This document shows positions 32,354-40,028 of a DNA stretch of 45,301 nt, piece by piece (position 1 is the first letter of the stretch; each line of letters begins with the position of its first letter). Source of the stretch: Patescibacteria group bacterium (lineage in GTDB: Bacteria; Patescibacteriota; Minisyncoccia; Phycocordibacterales; PALSA-1337); assembly GCA_018970245.1 (NCBI GenBank), contig JAGWWT010000009.1, positions 1 through 45,301 of the forward strand, in the 5' to 3' direction. The translations under genes were made by a program, and so were the position numbers. The notes under the pieces were generated by a model, which saw only the letters and a list, made by a program, of their open reading frames with translations, had not been told where the DNA came from and searched no databases.

Positions 32354-32665
32354 ATGGCTAACAAGGTGCCGACAAAGTGTCTGGAGCCCAAACCCAACGG
32401 GCAATCCGTACTCTTCTGTGATGTCTACATCAATCTCTCTCACGTATCTCTCCGCACCAACCTTACTGTAGCAGCTCTCTCCTTTATCTTCTCCGGCAAG
32501 CGTAACCCAACCTTTAAGACAGCCAAGAAGATCGCCCGCGCTCTCGGTATGGGATTCCCCGAGTTTGTTCATGCCCTCGATCAGCAGAACCTCAACAGGA
32601 AGCCCTACATCTCCATGGATGTTCCTGTGACTCCTGTAGCACCTCCTGTGGAAAAAGTCAGTTAG
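32354..32665 (+). CDS. XRE/Cro-type transcriptional regulator
   Basis: 103 residues. Residues about 26-75 form a helix-turn-helix of Cro/C1 type (LSHVSLRTNLTVAALSFIFSGKRNPTFKTAKKIARALG). This family represses or activates promoters by binding palindromic operators. The N-terminal 25 residues and Pro-rich C-terminus are unlike classic CI, and no autocleavage domain exists. No Shine-Dalgarno precedes the ATG. It stands at the boundary between late and DNA-metabolism genes, where a lysis/lysogeny switch would be expected. It is the alternative candidate for binding the dispersed palindrome. Confidence 0.75.
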   Translation: MANKVPTKCLEPKPNGQSVLFCDVYINLSHVSLRTNLTVAALSFIFSGKRNPTFKTAKKIARALGMGFPEFVHALDQQNLNRKPYISMDVPVTPVAPPVEKVS

Positions 32666-32680
32666 CTTCAACATTTCCTA

Positions 32681-32709
32681 TTGACAGGTTAAACTCCTTG
32701 TTATACCAT
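32681..32709 (+). promoter_or_regulatory. Promoter of the replication block
   Basis: TTGACAGGTT at 32681-32690, then ACT, then GTTATACC at 32700-32707. The -10 is TATACC at 15 bases or TACCAT at 17. The same spaced pattern occurs on the minus strand in front of the parB-like gene. The start codon at 32718 follows within about ten bases of the -10, so the transcript is nearly leaderless. Confidence 0.6.
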
Positions 32710-32717
32710 CTGTCCCT

Positions 32718-34274
32718 GTGAAAATACCAAACCCAATAGAATGTGGGCTTCCTGAGAAGTTCACCACTTGGCGAGCCAATCAGGAACAGGCGATAGACGT
32801 AATGATTACGTCTCCCAAGAGGGTAGTAGCACTGTCTGCCCCTACTGGGTTTGGCAAGTCCCCCGCGTATGTCGCCTATGCCCTGCTGAGCAAGAAACCT
32901 ACCTGCATCGTCACCAATTCCCGTGGGCTCCAGGATCAGTTGATGAGAGACTACCGCGAGATAGGGATGGTGGACATCCGGGGCAAGAACAACTACCCCT
33001 GCGGTCTGAGAGATGACTATAGCTGCCAGGAAGGTCACAGTGCCAAGTGCCCTTACAAGGATAGCGTGCAGTGCCCTTACACTCAGGCTGAGTTCCGCGC
33101 CCGGAGTAGCAGTCTGGTAGTCACCAACTATCCCAAGTGGATTACATCGAGTAGGCTTGAGACTAGCTGGACTGCCCACTTTGAACAGGTTGTATTCGAT
33201 GAGGGGCACGATGCCCCCGATGCTCTGGCTAATGCCATGCAGATCGTTCTCAGTGATGATGACGTGGAGAAGGTTCTCCAGGTTGACTATCCGGTGGGAG
33301 TGGACAACTTCACCTGCTGGAAGATATGGGCAAGCCGGGCCAGGGATGTGGCGCAGTCCAGGCTGATTGAATCGGAGATCAAACTGCTTGAGATGAATGC
33401 TCCCAAGGCATCGTGGATCAAGCAATACCTTCATCTCAAGAGACTGGTGAAGCGGTTGTCCATCCTGGCAACAGCGCGGCCTAACAACTGGGTGGTGGAT
33501 GAAGTGGATGGTGGATTCCAGTTTGATCCCATCAGCCCGGCACAATACGCGGAAGGCACACTCCTGCTGAGAATGCCCAAGATTGTAATCGTCAGCGCCA
33601 CACTGCGGCCCAAGACCATGTATATGTTGGGACTGGGTTCAGGCTCCTTCCAGTTCCAGGAGTTTGACAGTGATTTTGATCGCAAGAGATGTCCTATATA
33701 TTGGATTCCTACTATGCGTGTGGATGTTAGAGCAACAGACCTGAGCCAGCTCTGGATCAGGCTGGATCAGATAATGTCCAGACGGCGTGATCGGAAGGGG
33801 ATCATCCACACCATCAGCTATGCTCGACGTGATGACATACTGGCCCGGAGCCGCTATGCCGCCAATATGCTCACAAACATCCGTGGTGAGTTGCCTACCA
33901 CTGTGGTAGAGGTATTCCGCAAGGCTGGTCCTGGCACCGTGCTGGTGAGTCCCAGCGTATCCACTGGCTATGACTTTCCTGGCAAGGATTGTGAGTGGCA
34001 GTTCATCTGTAAGATTCCATTCCCCGATGGCCGGAGCAAGATCATCAAGGCCCGGCAGGAGTACGACAAAGAGTATGGGCCATACTCGGCTATGCAGTCT
34101 ATGGTCCAGTCCTTTGGCCGGGGCATGAGGAGCCGCGAGGATCAGTGCGAGGGCTTTGTAGCCGATGACCATCTGGCGTGGTTCCTGCCGAGATATGGGC
34201 ATCTGGCTCCCAGGAGTTTCCATTCCCATTTCCGTAAAGTAGATGTAGTTCCCGCACCACCAGCAGCTTTGTAG
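32718..34274 (+). CDS. XPD/DinG-like iron-sulfur superfamily 2 helicase
   Basis: 518 residues from GTG 32718. Motif I is APTGFGKS (41-48), the DEAH-type box is DEGH (161-164), and motif VI is QSFGRGMRS. Cys 95, 103, 111 and 119 are spaced as the four Fe-S cluster ligands of XPD/DinG helicases, which unwind DNA 5'-3' using ATP. It heads the DNA-metabolism block and likely supports replication or recombination. The palindrome at 32798-32810 encodes VMIT just before the Walker A motif. There is no Shine-Dalgarno. Confidence 0.85.
   Translation: MKIPNPIECGLPEKFTTWRANQEQAIDVMITSPKRVVALSAPTGFGKSPAYVAYALLSKKPTCIVTNSRGLQDQLMRDYREIGMVDIRGKNNYPCGLRDDYSCQEGHSAKCPYKDSVQCPYTQAEFRARSSSLVVTNYPKWITSSRLETSWTAHFEQVVFDEGHDAPDALANAMQIVLSDDDVEKVLQVDYPVGVDNFTCWKIWASRARDVAQSRLIESEIKLLEMNAPKASWIKQYLHLKRLVKRLSILATARPNNWVVDEVDGGFQFDPISPAQYAEGTLLLRMPKIVIVSATLRPKTMYMLGLGSGSFQFQEFDSDFDRKRCPIYWIPTMRVDVRATDLSQLWIRLDQIMSRRRDRKGIIHTISYARRDDILARSRYAANMLTNIRGELPTTVVEVFRKAGPGTVLVSPSVSTGYDFPGKDCEWQFICKIPFPDGRSKIIKARQEYDKEYGPYSAMQSMVQSFGRGMRSREDQCEGFVADDHLAWFLPRYGHLAPRSFHSHFRKVDVVPAPPAAL
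32798..32810. repeat. Dispersed palindrome variant CGTAATGATTACG
   Basis: Two symmetrical changes (T to C and A to G at the ends) keep perfect dyad symmetry, with flanks extending it to GACGTAATGATTACGTC. Inside the helicase gene. Paired changes imply selection for symmetry. Confidence 0.8.
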
Positions 34275-34304
34275 GTCCAAATCTGACTATAGGAGAGTGT
34301 TAAC

Positions 34305-35222
34305 ATGGCGGTAAAGAAACAAGCAGCAGGCAGTGGATTCAACTTGGGTGATCTCAGCGGTTACTCCTCTGGAGGAGTTCTGCCGGAGGGTGACTATGTG
34401 TGGAAGGACTTGACGGTGCAGATGTTTCAGGGAACCAAGACGGATGGCTCCCCGGCTGGCCCGGCCCGTTTGGGAGTCATGATTACAATGGCTCCCCTGG
34501 GTGGAGGAGAGGACATCAATCAGTTCTACTCCTTCGGCAGCAAGGCCCATGAGTCATGGGCTCCCAACCCGGATACAGGCAAGGGAATTGTCCCTGTCCC
34601 TGGTGGTCCGGGAACACCCCCCAACGCATCCACCAACTGGGCAGTCCTGGTGAAGTCCCTCCAAGACAGTGGGTTGCCCAACGGTGTCCTCAGTGACGAT
34701 CTATCGGTGCTGGAAGGGATGTGGGTACACATGGCCAACGTCCCGGAGCCAGAAGGCCGGAAGGCATTCATATCTAAGACTGGGGAATCGGCAGTCGAGG
34801 ACAAGCCCCGGACGATTGCCGTTGTCTCCGAAATCAAGGACGATGGCAAGCCTTGGGAGGGGACGGGCGGTATCCCGGAAGCAGCCCCGGCCCCAAAAGT
34901 AAAGCCCAATGGCTCTGCCAAGCCTGCGGCCACAGCCACTCTAGCACAACGGGCCACTGCACCTGCCACACCTGCCTCTGCGGGTACGGATGACGGTGTG
35001 GAAGAGGCAGCCCTGGCGGGTATCTCAACCGTCCTTGAGAAGTCCCCGACTTGCCTCAAACTGCAACTCCGCACGGGCACCTTCAAGGCTGTCAAGGAAG
35101 CGGTCAGCCAGGAGATGGCCCAGAAGGTCATCAACACTTACTTCTCAAGCGATGCACAGTTGAGTGCATTACTTGAACAGCTTGGCTCTACCTTGAAAGG
35201 CCAACAGGTAGTGCAGACGTAA
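34305..35222 (+). CDS. Possible single-stranded DNA-binding/recombination partner
   Basis: 305 residues. The N-terminal 170 residues are beta-rich with Gly turns; an Ala/Pro linker follows; the C-terminal 60 residues are helical. In many phages a protein of this shape sits between a helicase and a Cas4-like nuclease plus Sak4-like ATPase and acts as an SSB-like factor. Sequence motifs are too weak to be sure. Its last codon precedes the nuclease gene by one base. Confidence 0.4.
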   Translation: MAVKKQAAGSGFNLGDLSGYSSGGVLPEGDYVWKDLTVQMFQGTKTDGSPAGPARLGVMITMAPLGGGEDINQFYSFGSKAHESWAPNPDTGKGIVPVPGGPGTPPNASTNWAVLVKSLQDSGLPNGVLSDDLSVLEGMWVHMANVPEPEGRKAFISKTGESAVEDKPRTIAVVSEIKDDGKPWEGTGGIPEAAPAPKVKPNGSAKPAATATLAQRATAPATPASAGTDDGVEEAALAGISTVLEKSPTCLKLQLRTGTFKAVKEAVSQEMAQKVINTYFSSDAQLSALLEQLGSTLKGQQVVQT

Positions 35223-35223
35223 C

Positions 35224-35847
35224 ATGAAAGCCTCCTTCACTTCGGCTAAGTTGGAGCTTCCTCCGACTCCAACTCCCAGGTCCAAGGGAGTCCATGCCAG
35301 TGGTGTCATTCGAGCCATTGCCACTGAGATGGGGATACTGGGAAAGCCGGAGTGGATGGATGTCCCAAGCATGGCCGATCAGAGGGAGATCACTGATCCC
35401 ACAGCCATACTCCGCATCTGCATCGGCCTCGCTTGGGAGGAGTGGTACATACTCAATATCCTGTTCACGCAGGGAGTCATCAAGCATCCTGGAGAGATGT
35501 TCCTGGATGACATCTATATGAGCCCGGATGGGGAGTCCGTGGATGTAATCATTACATCCGGGAAGCACATGGTTGTCACGATCATCCATGAAGTGAAGGC
35601 TACCTATAAGAGCATCAATACAGTCAGTGATCTCAGCTCCCAATGGCTGTGGCTCTCCCAAGTCAAAGCGTACTGCAAGGGAGCCAACACGCGGTTTGCC
35701 CGGCTGCACATCCTCTATCTCTGTGGGGACTACAAGTACCCTCTCAAGCCCCAGTTGCATGTGTGGGACTTGGAGTTCACTCAGAAGGAGATTGATGACA
35801 ACTGGCAACTGCTGTCCGACTACAAGAATTTCAGGGAGGCAAAGTGA
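35224..35847 (+). CDS. Cas4/RecB-like PD-(D/E)XK exonuclease
   Basis: 207 residues. The catalytic core is Asp 107 (GESVD) and EVK (123-125), followed by QVKAYC, the QxxxY motif of RecB-type nucleases. It probably resects DNA ends for recombination with the Sak4-like ATPase downstream. The palindrome at 35544-35556 encodes VIIT immediately after Asp 107 and begins at the third base of that Asp codon. No four-Cys Fe-S cluster is seen, unlike classical Cas4. Confidence 0.75.
   Translation: MKASFTSAKLELPPTPTPRSKGVHASGVIRAIATEMGILGKPEWMDVPSMADQREITDPTAILRICIGLAWEEWYILNILFTQGVIKHPGEMFLDDIYMSPDGESVDVIITSGKHMVVTIIHEVKATYKSINTVSDLSSQWLWLSQVKAYCKGANTRFARLHILYLCGDYKYPLKPQLHVWDLEFTQKEIDDNWQLLSDYKNFREAK
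35544..35556. repeat. Dispersed palindrome TGTAATCATTACA
   Basis: Exact, central C, with flanks GGA/TCC extending the dyad to 19 bases. It overlaps the catalytic strand of the exonuclease gene. Confidence 0.92.
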
Positions 35848-36035
35848 GTCTGCCTAACCTAGTAATGAGACTTATTCCAAACAAGAGGTGTGGCCGATGC
35901 GGGCAACTAGGGTATGTCCATGAACGTACCGGACTGTGCCTGTCTTGCACCAACATAGGATTGCTGCGCTGGGCCAAGTGGAAGATGAACGAGGATATAG
36001 ACAGGAGATCAGATGCTACCAGCTTCATTCGCTAG
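35844..36035 (+). CDS. Small zinc-ribbon protein
   Basis: 63 residues from GTG 35844 (GTGA overlaps the previous stop; GGGAGG upstream). CGRCG...CLSC forms a CxxC/CxxC zinc ribbon at about 16-36. Its 3' end overlaps the ATPase gene by 23 bases. Such ribbons often bind DNA or partner proteins; a role with the neighbouring recombination enzymes is inferred. Confidence 0.55.
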   Translation: MSLPNLVMRLIPNKRCGRCGQLGYVHERTGLCLSCTNIGLLRWAKWKMNEDIDRRSDATSFIR

Positions 36036-36795
36036 AGATGGATTCCTTCCACCCGACCAACTCAGGAAGGGAAAGCTGCGCCGCTTGATGGTTGGCACCG
36101 ATGGATGGCCCAACACAGGCAAGACCGAGTTTGCCCTGAGTGCCCCAGGGCCGGGGATTGTCATTTGCCTGGACAGAGGATTCGAGTCCATGCTGGACAA
36201 TCCCCATCCTCCCGTCACCCGCAGGAGTGACTTCGCATTCAAGGTCATCACCGTCCCCCTGCCAACCCAGCTCAAGCAGCCAGAGTATGTGGAGCACTGG
36301 AGGGCATTCTACTCCGAATATCTGAAGGCTCTAGCCAACCCGGATGCCCGGACAGTGGTGCTTGATGGTGACAGTGACTCCTGGGAGCTGCAACGGCTGG
36401 CAGAGTTCGGACGTACCTTGCAGGTGCCATCCCTCCAGTATGCCAACGTCAACAATGCCCGCAAAGCCATGATCTCCAGGGCATGGGACTCCGGGAAGAT
36501 ATTCATCTCCACCAACAAACTATCGGATGGTTACGAGACTAAACTCGATAAGGACAACAAAGCTACCCAGGTCAAGACTGGCAAGGAGAAGCGCCAGGGA
36601 TTCAATGACTGGGGATACCTGTACAGCGTACAGCTCCGGCATCTGTACCATGAAGGCCAGTTTGGGGTACGCATCCTCATGTGCAAGTCAGACACTTCCT
36701 TGCAAGGTCTGGAGCTGTGGGGTGAGGATTGCAACTTCAAGTCTCTGGTTCAGACCATCTACCCGCAGATTCCACTGAATGAATGGGGGTACTAA
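36013..36795 (+). CDS. Sak4/RecA-like ATPase
   Basis: 260 residues, AGGAG before the ATG. Walker A is GWPNTGKT (31-38); Walker B strand is TVVLDGDSD (about 112-120). This is the architecture of phage Sak4-type single-domain RecA-like proteins, ATP-driven factors for single-strand annealing and recombination. Next to a RecB/Cas4-like nuclease and a possible SSB it forms a likely recombination module. Confidence 0.75.
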   Translation: MLPASFARDGFLPPDQLRKGKLRRLMVGTDGWPNTGKTEFALSAPGPGIVICLDRGFESMLDNPHPPVTRRSDFAFKVITVPLPTQLKQPEYVEHWRAFYSEYLKALANPDARTVVLDGDSDSWELQRLAEFGRTLQVPSLQYANVNNARKAMISRAWDSGKIFISTNKLSDGYETKLDKDNKATQVKTGKEKRQGFNDWGYLYSVQLRHLYHEGQFGVRILMCKSDTSLQGLELWGEDCNFKSLVQTIYPQIPLNEWGY

Positions 36796-37007
36796 TGCGT
36801 GAGGCACTACTGCTGAATGGATATGTCCGGGTATTTGATGACCATAAGGCTCTATGCAGTCTGGTAGAGATACTTACCCAAGAGGGCCATGCCGTGCTGA
36901 TGGAAGAGACTTATGTGGCTGGACGTAAGACCAGCACCACGGCCCACCATTATATGACTTGCACCGCCTGCGCACGGGCATATCAGGAGGGGGTGGATAA
37001 GCAATGA
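36795..37007 (+). CDS. Small hypothetical protein with Cys pair
   Basis: 70 residues from the ATG at 36795, which overlaps the preceding TAA (TAATG) and has GGGGG upstream; an in-frame ATG at 36783 is less likely. It contains HHYMTCTACARAY with a CxxC, a short His/Cys cluster. It overlaps the next gene by 4 bases. Unknown function. Confidence 0.5.
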   Translation: MREALLLNGYVRVFDDHKALCSLVEILTQEGHAVLMEETYVAGRKTSTTAHHYMTCTACARAYQEGVDKQ

Positions 37008-37732
37008 TCTTAGTGGATGCGCGGGTAGGGAGCCGAGAGCTTCACCCCTACATACAACGTCTTGGGTATAAGGCCGAGATAAGCCAACTGGAATTTGGGG
37101 ATGCCTGCTTTGAAGGCAACGGTCCTCACGGTCCTCTCTGTGTGGGAGTAGAGCGTAAGACACTATCCGATATGCTCAACTGCATAGACGATGCCCGCTA
37201 TGCGGCCCACCAGCGCCCTGGGATGCTGGCAATGTACTCCAAGAACATCCTGATGCTGGAGGGGGTATGGAAGCCCGATAGCGTTACGGGCTACCTGATG
37301 GAGTGTGTGGCTACCCTCACATGGCGTCCATTCCGCTACCGGGCACAGATGACTCGATACTCCAAGCTGTTCCGGTATCTGTTGAGCATTCAGCTTGCGG
37401 GCACTTGTGTAATCATTACACGAGATCAGGAGCACACAGCCTACAATATCTGTGAGTGCTTCTCCTACTTCCAGAAGAGGTGGGAAGATCATACAAGCCT
37501 CCTGGAGACACAGACACTCAACATGCCATCCCTAACAGGCAAGCCATCTCTTGTGCGCCGCTGGGCAGCCCAGATCGAGGGAGTTGGTGTAAAGCATAGC
37601 ATGGAGGCAGAGAGATTATTCAAGACTCCCTACGAGTTAGCCAGCTCCGATGAACATGACTGGATCACAGTGCCGGGAATAGGGGCTAAGTTGGCTCGAA
37701 GCATCATCAAGCAAATTCACGAGACAGAATAG
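37004..37732 (+). CDS. ERCC4/XPF-type structure-specific nuclease
   Basis: 242 residues. Gly-Asp (32-33) and VERKTLSDM (49-57) form the GD...ERKxxxD signature of the ERCC4 nuclease family. The C-terminus ITVPGIGAKLARSIIKQ (about 219-236) is a helix-hairpin-helix DNA-binding element. The family cuts branched DNA such as flaps and Holliday junctions; here it would resolve recombination or packaging intermediates. The palindrome at 37408-37420 encodes VIIT in a core strand. Confidence 0.8.
   Translation: MILVDARVGSRELHPYIQRLGYKAEISQLEFGDACFEGNGPHGPLCVGVERKTLSDMLNCIDDARYAAHQRPGMLAMYSKNILMLEGVWKPDSVTGYLMECVATLTWRPFRYRAQMTRYSKLFRYLLSIQLAGTCVIITRDQEHTAYNICECFSYFQKRWEDHTSLLETQTLNMPSLTGKPSLVRRWAAQIEGVGVKHSMEAERLFKTPYELASSDEHDWITVPGIGAKLARSIIKQIHETE
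37408..37420. repeat. Dispersed palindrome TGTAATCATTACA
   Basis: Exact, central C, inside the XPF-like nuclease gene (reads VIIT). Confidence 0.92.
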
Positions 37733-37742
37733 GAGGATCACC

Positions 37743-37976
37743 ATGAAGATTCTAGCTTACATAATGATGACCATTACTCTATCCTTGGCCCTGCTGCTGT
37801 TCCCGTTTGCTTGGGCCTTTTATCTTGCTGCCCGCGCTGCGGATGGATGCAGGCTAATCATCAAAGACCAATGTCGGGAGAGAGGCACAGTGCTGAATAA
37901 GCGGAAGGTTGATCCTGTGGCCTATGGCGGAGTAGAGCCGTGGCTGGAATGGGAGCAGCAAGAGGAGAGAAAATGA
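37743..37976 (+). CDS. Membrane protein, single pass
   Basis: 77 residues. AYIMMTITLSLALLLFPFAWAFYLAA (about 5-30) is a transmembrane segment; the C-terminal half is acidic and basic. AGGAGG precedes the ATG. Its stop overlaps the next small membrane protein. Two tiny membrane proteins before the DNA polymerase block may be exclusion proteins or replisome anchors; this is speculative. Confidence 0.55.
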   Translation: MKILAYIMMTITLSLALLLFPFAWAFYLAARAADGCRLIIKDQCRERGTVLNKRKVDPVAYGGVEPWLEWEQQEERK

Positions 37977-38092
37977 GCCGACGCTGGGTAGTCCATAAGC
38001 GATCCCGATTCCTGGAAGTGCTTCCCACTGCCCTGCTTATGGTTGCGTTGATTATCCTAATAGTCTGGACTCTATGGGTAGTGAGCAAATGA
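37973..38092 (+). CDS. 39-residue single-pass membrane protein
   Basis: ATGA overlap with the previous stop and again with the next start (ATG at 38089). MSRRWVVHKRSR gives a basic N-terminus; LLMVALIILIVWTLWVV is one membrane helix, so the topology is N-in. It forms a coupled pair with the 37743 protein. No family recognised. Confidence 0.55.
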   Translation: MSRRWVVHKRSRFLEVLPTALLMVALIILIVWTLWVVSK

Positions 38093-39447
38093 GCCGATGC
38101 CCTACATGCCCTGGTAAGTTCAACTGTGTGCCCTACAGCGGGCCGGAGGTATCCGACTATGTATTCGTTGGTGAAGCTCCTGGCGTGGATGAGAATAGAC
38201 AGATGGTGCCCTTCGTTGGCAAGACTGGCAGGGAAGTTAATGAGCACTACCTGCCACTGGCGGGACTGCGGAGAGATCGGTGTCATGTTACAAACGCCAT
38301 TCAATGTCTACCTGATCGGCCCCACGGGAGACTTGACCTTACTCGCCAAGCGGACAGGGATTTACTCCTGGCGTGTTCTGGATACCACCTTGCTGGAGAG
38401 CTGGAACAGGCGCAACCAAAGCTGATAATCCCTATGGGACTATTGGCGTGCTATGCAATTGACCCAGATATAAACTTGGAGTTGCAGCACGGCATCCCCA
38501 TGGAGACAGCCTGGGGAACTGTGTTCCCCATGTACCATCCAGCCGGAGGATTGCATGAGCCCAAGAAGATGCTCATGATCCGTAATGACTGGGTGAGGCT
38601 GGGCAAGTACATCAAAGGTAAACTGCGGGAGCCTGCTGACCATTACCCCTATCCATCCTACTCGGAAATAAGTGCCCAAGAGCTATTTGATGACTACCTG
38701 GAATGTAATGATTACACGCGGCCACTAGCCTGTGATACGGAAGTTACCCGTTTCCGGGAGCCGTTCTGTCTCAGCTTCTCGGATGCTCCTGGAACTGGCA
38801 GGCTGATCCGAGCTGAGGACACGGAGTCATTGGAGATATTCCAGGCCATACTGGACAGGTGGGAAGGACCAATCCTGTTCCATAACTGGCTGTTCGATTA
38901 CTCAGTCACTCAGGCTATGGGCCTGAGATTCCCGCACAAGCTAATCGTGGATACGATGGTACGGACTTACCATCTGGGCAACCTGCCGCAAGGGCTCAAG
39001 GCTCTGGCTTACAGGTTGCTGGGTATGAAGATGCAGGACTTCGATGACTTAGTGACGCCCTATTCAACTCCCCTGTGCCTGGAATATCTGCGTAACGCTC
39101 TGCCACTGGATTGGCCCAAGCCTGATGAACAGCTCAAGCGAGACGATCAAGGCCAGTGGAAGCTGTATAAGCCCCAGAGCATGCGCACCAAGCTGAAGAG
39201 GTTTCTCACGGACTACCAGAAGAATCCTGCCAAGGATGTCTACAAGAGCTGGGATAACTGGGAAGATAGCCATGAGCTGATACAGAAGGTATGTGGATCG
39301 TGGCCGGGAAAGGACATCAGATATGTGCCGATGGACAAGGTAATCTATTATGCGTGCCGTGACGCTGATGCTACGTTGCGGCTGTGGCCCGTGTTGCAGG
39401 GAATGACTCGGCAGGTTAGGCGTAAGCTATCGGAGCATTGGGAATGA
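38089..39447 (+). CDS. Family 4-like uracil-DNA glycosylase fused to 3'-5' exonuclease
   Basis: 452 residues from ATG 38089 (overlaps the prior TGA). Residues 1-175 are a UDG: CPTC (4,7), Cys 73 and Cys 96 match the four Fe-S ligands of family 4 enzymes, GEAPG (28-32) is the water-activating motif and YHPAG (149-153) the HPA loop. Residues about 212-440 are a PolA-type proofreading exonuclease: DTE (216-218), NWLFD (Asp 270), YYACRDAD (Exo III). The palindrome at 38704-38716 encodes CNDY in the linker. SPO1 polymerase also joins a UDG to exo and pol; here the pol part is a separate gene. Confidence 0.8.
   Translation: MSRCPTCPGKFNCVPYSGPEVSDYVFVGEAPGVDENRQMVPFVGKTGREVNEHYLPLAGLRRDRCHVTNAIQCLPDRPHGRLDLTRQADRDLLLACSGYHLAGELEQAQPKLIIPMGLLACYAIDPDINLELQHGIPMETAWGTVFPMYHPAGGLHEPKKMLMIRNDWVRLGKYIKGKLREPADHYPYPSYSEISAQELFDDYLECNDYTRPLACDTEVTRFREPFCLSFSDAPGTGRLIRAEDTESLEIFQAILDRWEGPILFHNWLFDYSVTQAMGLRFPHKLIVDTMVRTYHLGNLPQGLKALAYRLLGMKMQDFDDLVTPYSTPLCLEYLRNALPLDWPKPDEQLKRDDQGQWKLYKPQSMRTKLKRFLTDYQKNPAKDVYKSWDNWEDSHELIQKVCGSWPGKDIRYVPMDKVIYYACRDADATLRLWPVLQGMTRQVRRKLSEHWE
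38704..38716. repeat. Dispersed palindrome TGTAATGATTACA
   Basis: Exact, central G, at the UDG-exonuclease domain junction (reads CNDY). Confidence 0.92.
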
Positions 39448-40028
39448 GAAATGGGGCGCCAACAAGGATTGCTGAGCTTCCTCCATCTTGGCACCCATCT
39501 GGCTTGATTCTTGATCCATACGCTGGAAGCCAGTGCTGGTGGCAGAAGTCAAGGTGGGAGCCAATACTCGTGGATAAGTATGTGCCCATGCCCGGAAGAG
39601 TCCTAGCAGATTGTATCCAGCTACCCTTTGAGGATAGTACTTTTGATTGGGTCTGCGCTGATCCTCCTCATTGGATTCGTAGATCACCATTAAAGAGAAC
39701 CAGTAACTTTGTAAATGCTACGGCATCTGCTTGGGATCTCCATGCTACAGATAGGAGTCACGGCTATTTTGGTGCATACCCTGATAGGTCAAGCCTGAGA
39801 CATGAGTGGTCAGGCGTAGCGAGGGAACTTCATCGAGTAACTAAAACAGGAGCACATCTCATCTGGAAGTCTATAGATGGAGCAAAAACCAGGGCTCAAT
39901 GTTGCAATGCTGATGATCTTCTCTGTTTAGTGGATTGGTGGACTATGATAGACTGCCTGTCCTTCAAGTCTTGTGTATCATGGTCTACGGCATCCACTAT
40001 CTGGAGTCTATGGGTGAGGGATGACTAG
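39444..40028 (+). CDS. Class I DNA methyltransferase-like protein between polymerase halves
   Basis: 194 residues from the ATG at 39444 (ATGA overlap). LILDPYAGSQ is a motif I-like SAM-binding element and CADPPHW a motif IV-like DPPx catalytic element, so base (adenine or cytosine) N-methylation is a possible activity. Codon use is visibly more AT-rich (TCTACGG, CTCATTGG, TATTTTGG) than the flanking genes, consistent with recent gain. It separates the UDG-exonuclease gene from the polymerase domain gene. No restriction nuclease is seen, so self-protection or anti-restriction is conceivable. Confidence 0.6.
   Translation: MRNGAPTRIAELPPSWHPSGLILDPYAGSQCWWQKSRWEPILVDKYVPMPGRVLADCIQLPFEDSTFDWVCADPPHWIRRSPLKRTSNFVNATASAWDLHATDRSHGYFGAYPDRSSLRHEWSGVARELHRVTKTGAHLIWKSIDGAKTRAQCCNADDLLCLVDWWTMIDCLSFKSCVSWSTASTIWSLWVRDD

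Noticed and set aside
34477-34490. Additional site in the SSB-like gene (TCATGATTACA)
   Set aside because: Only one half-site is intact; symmetry is lost.
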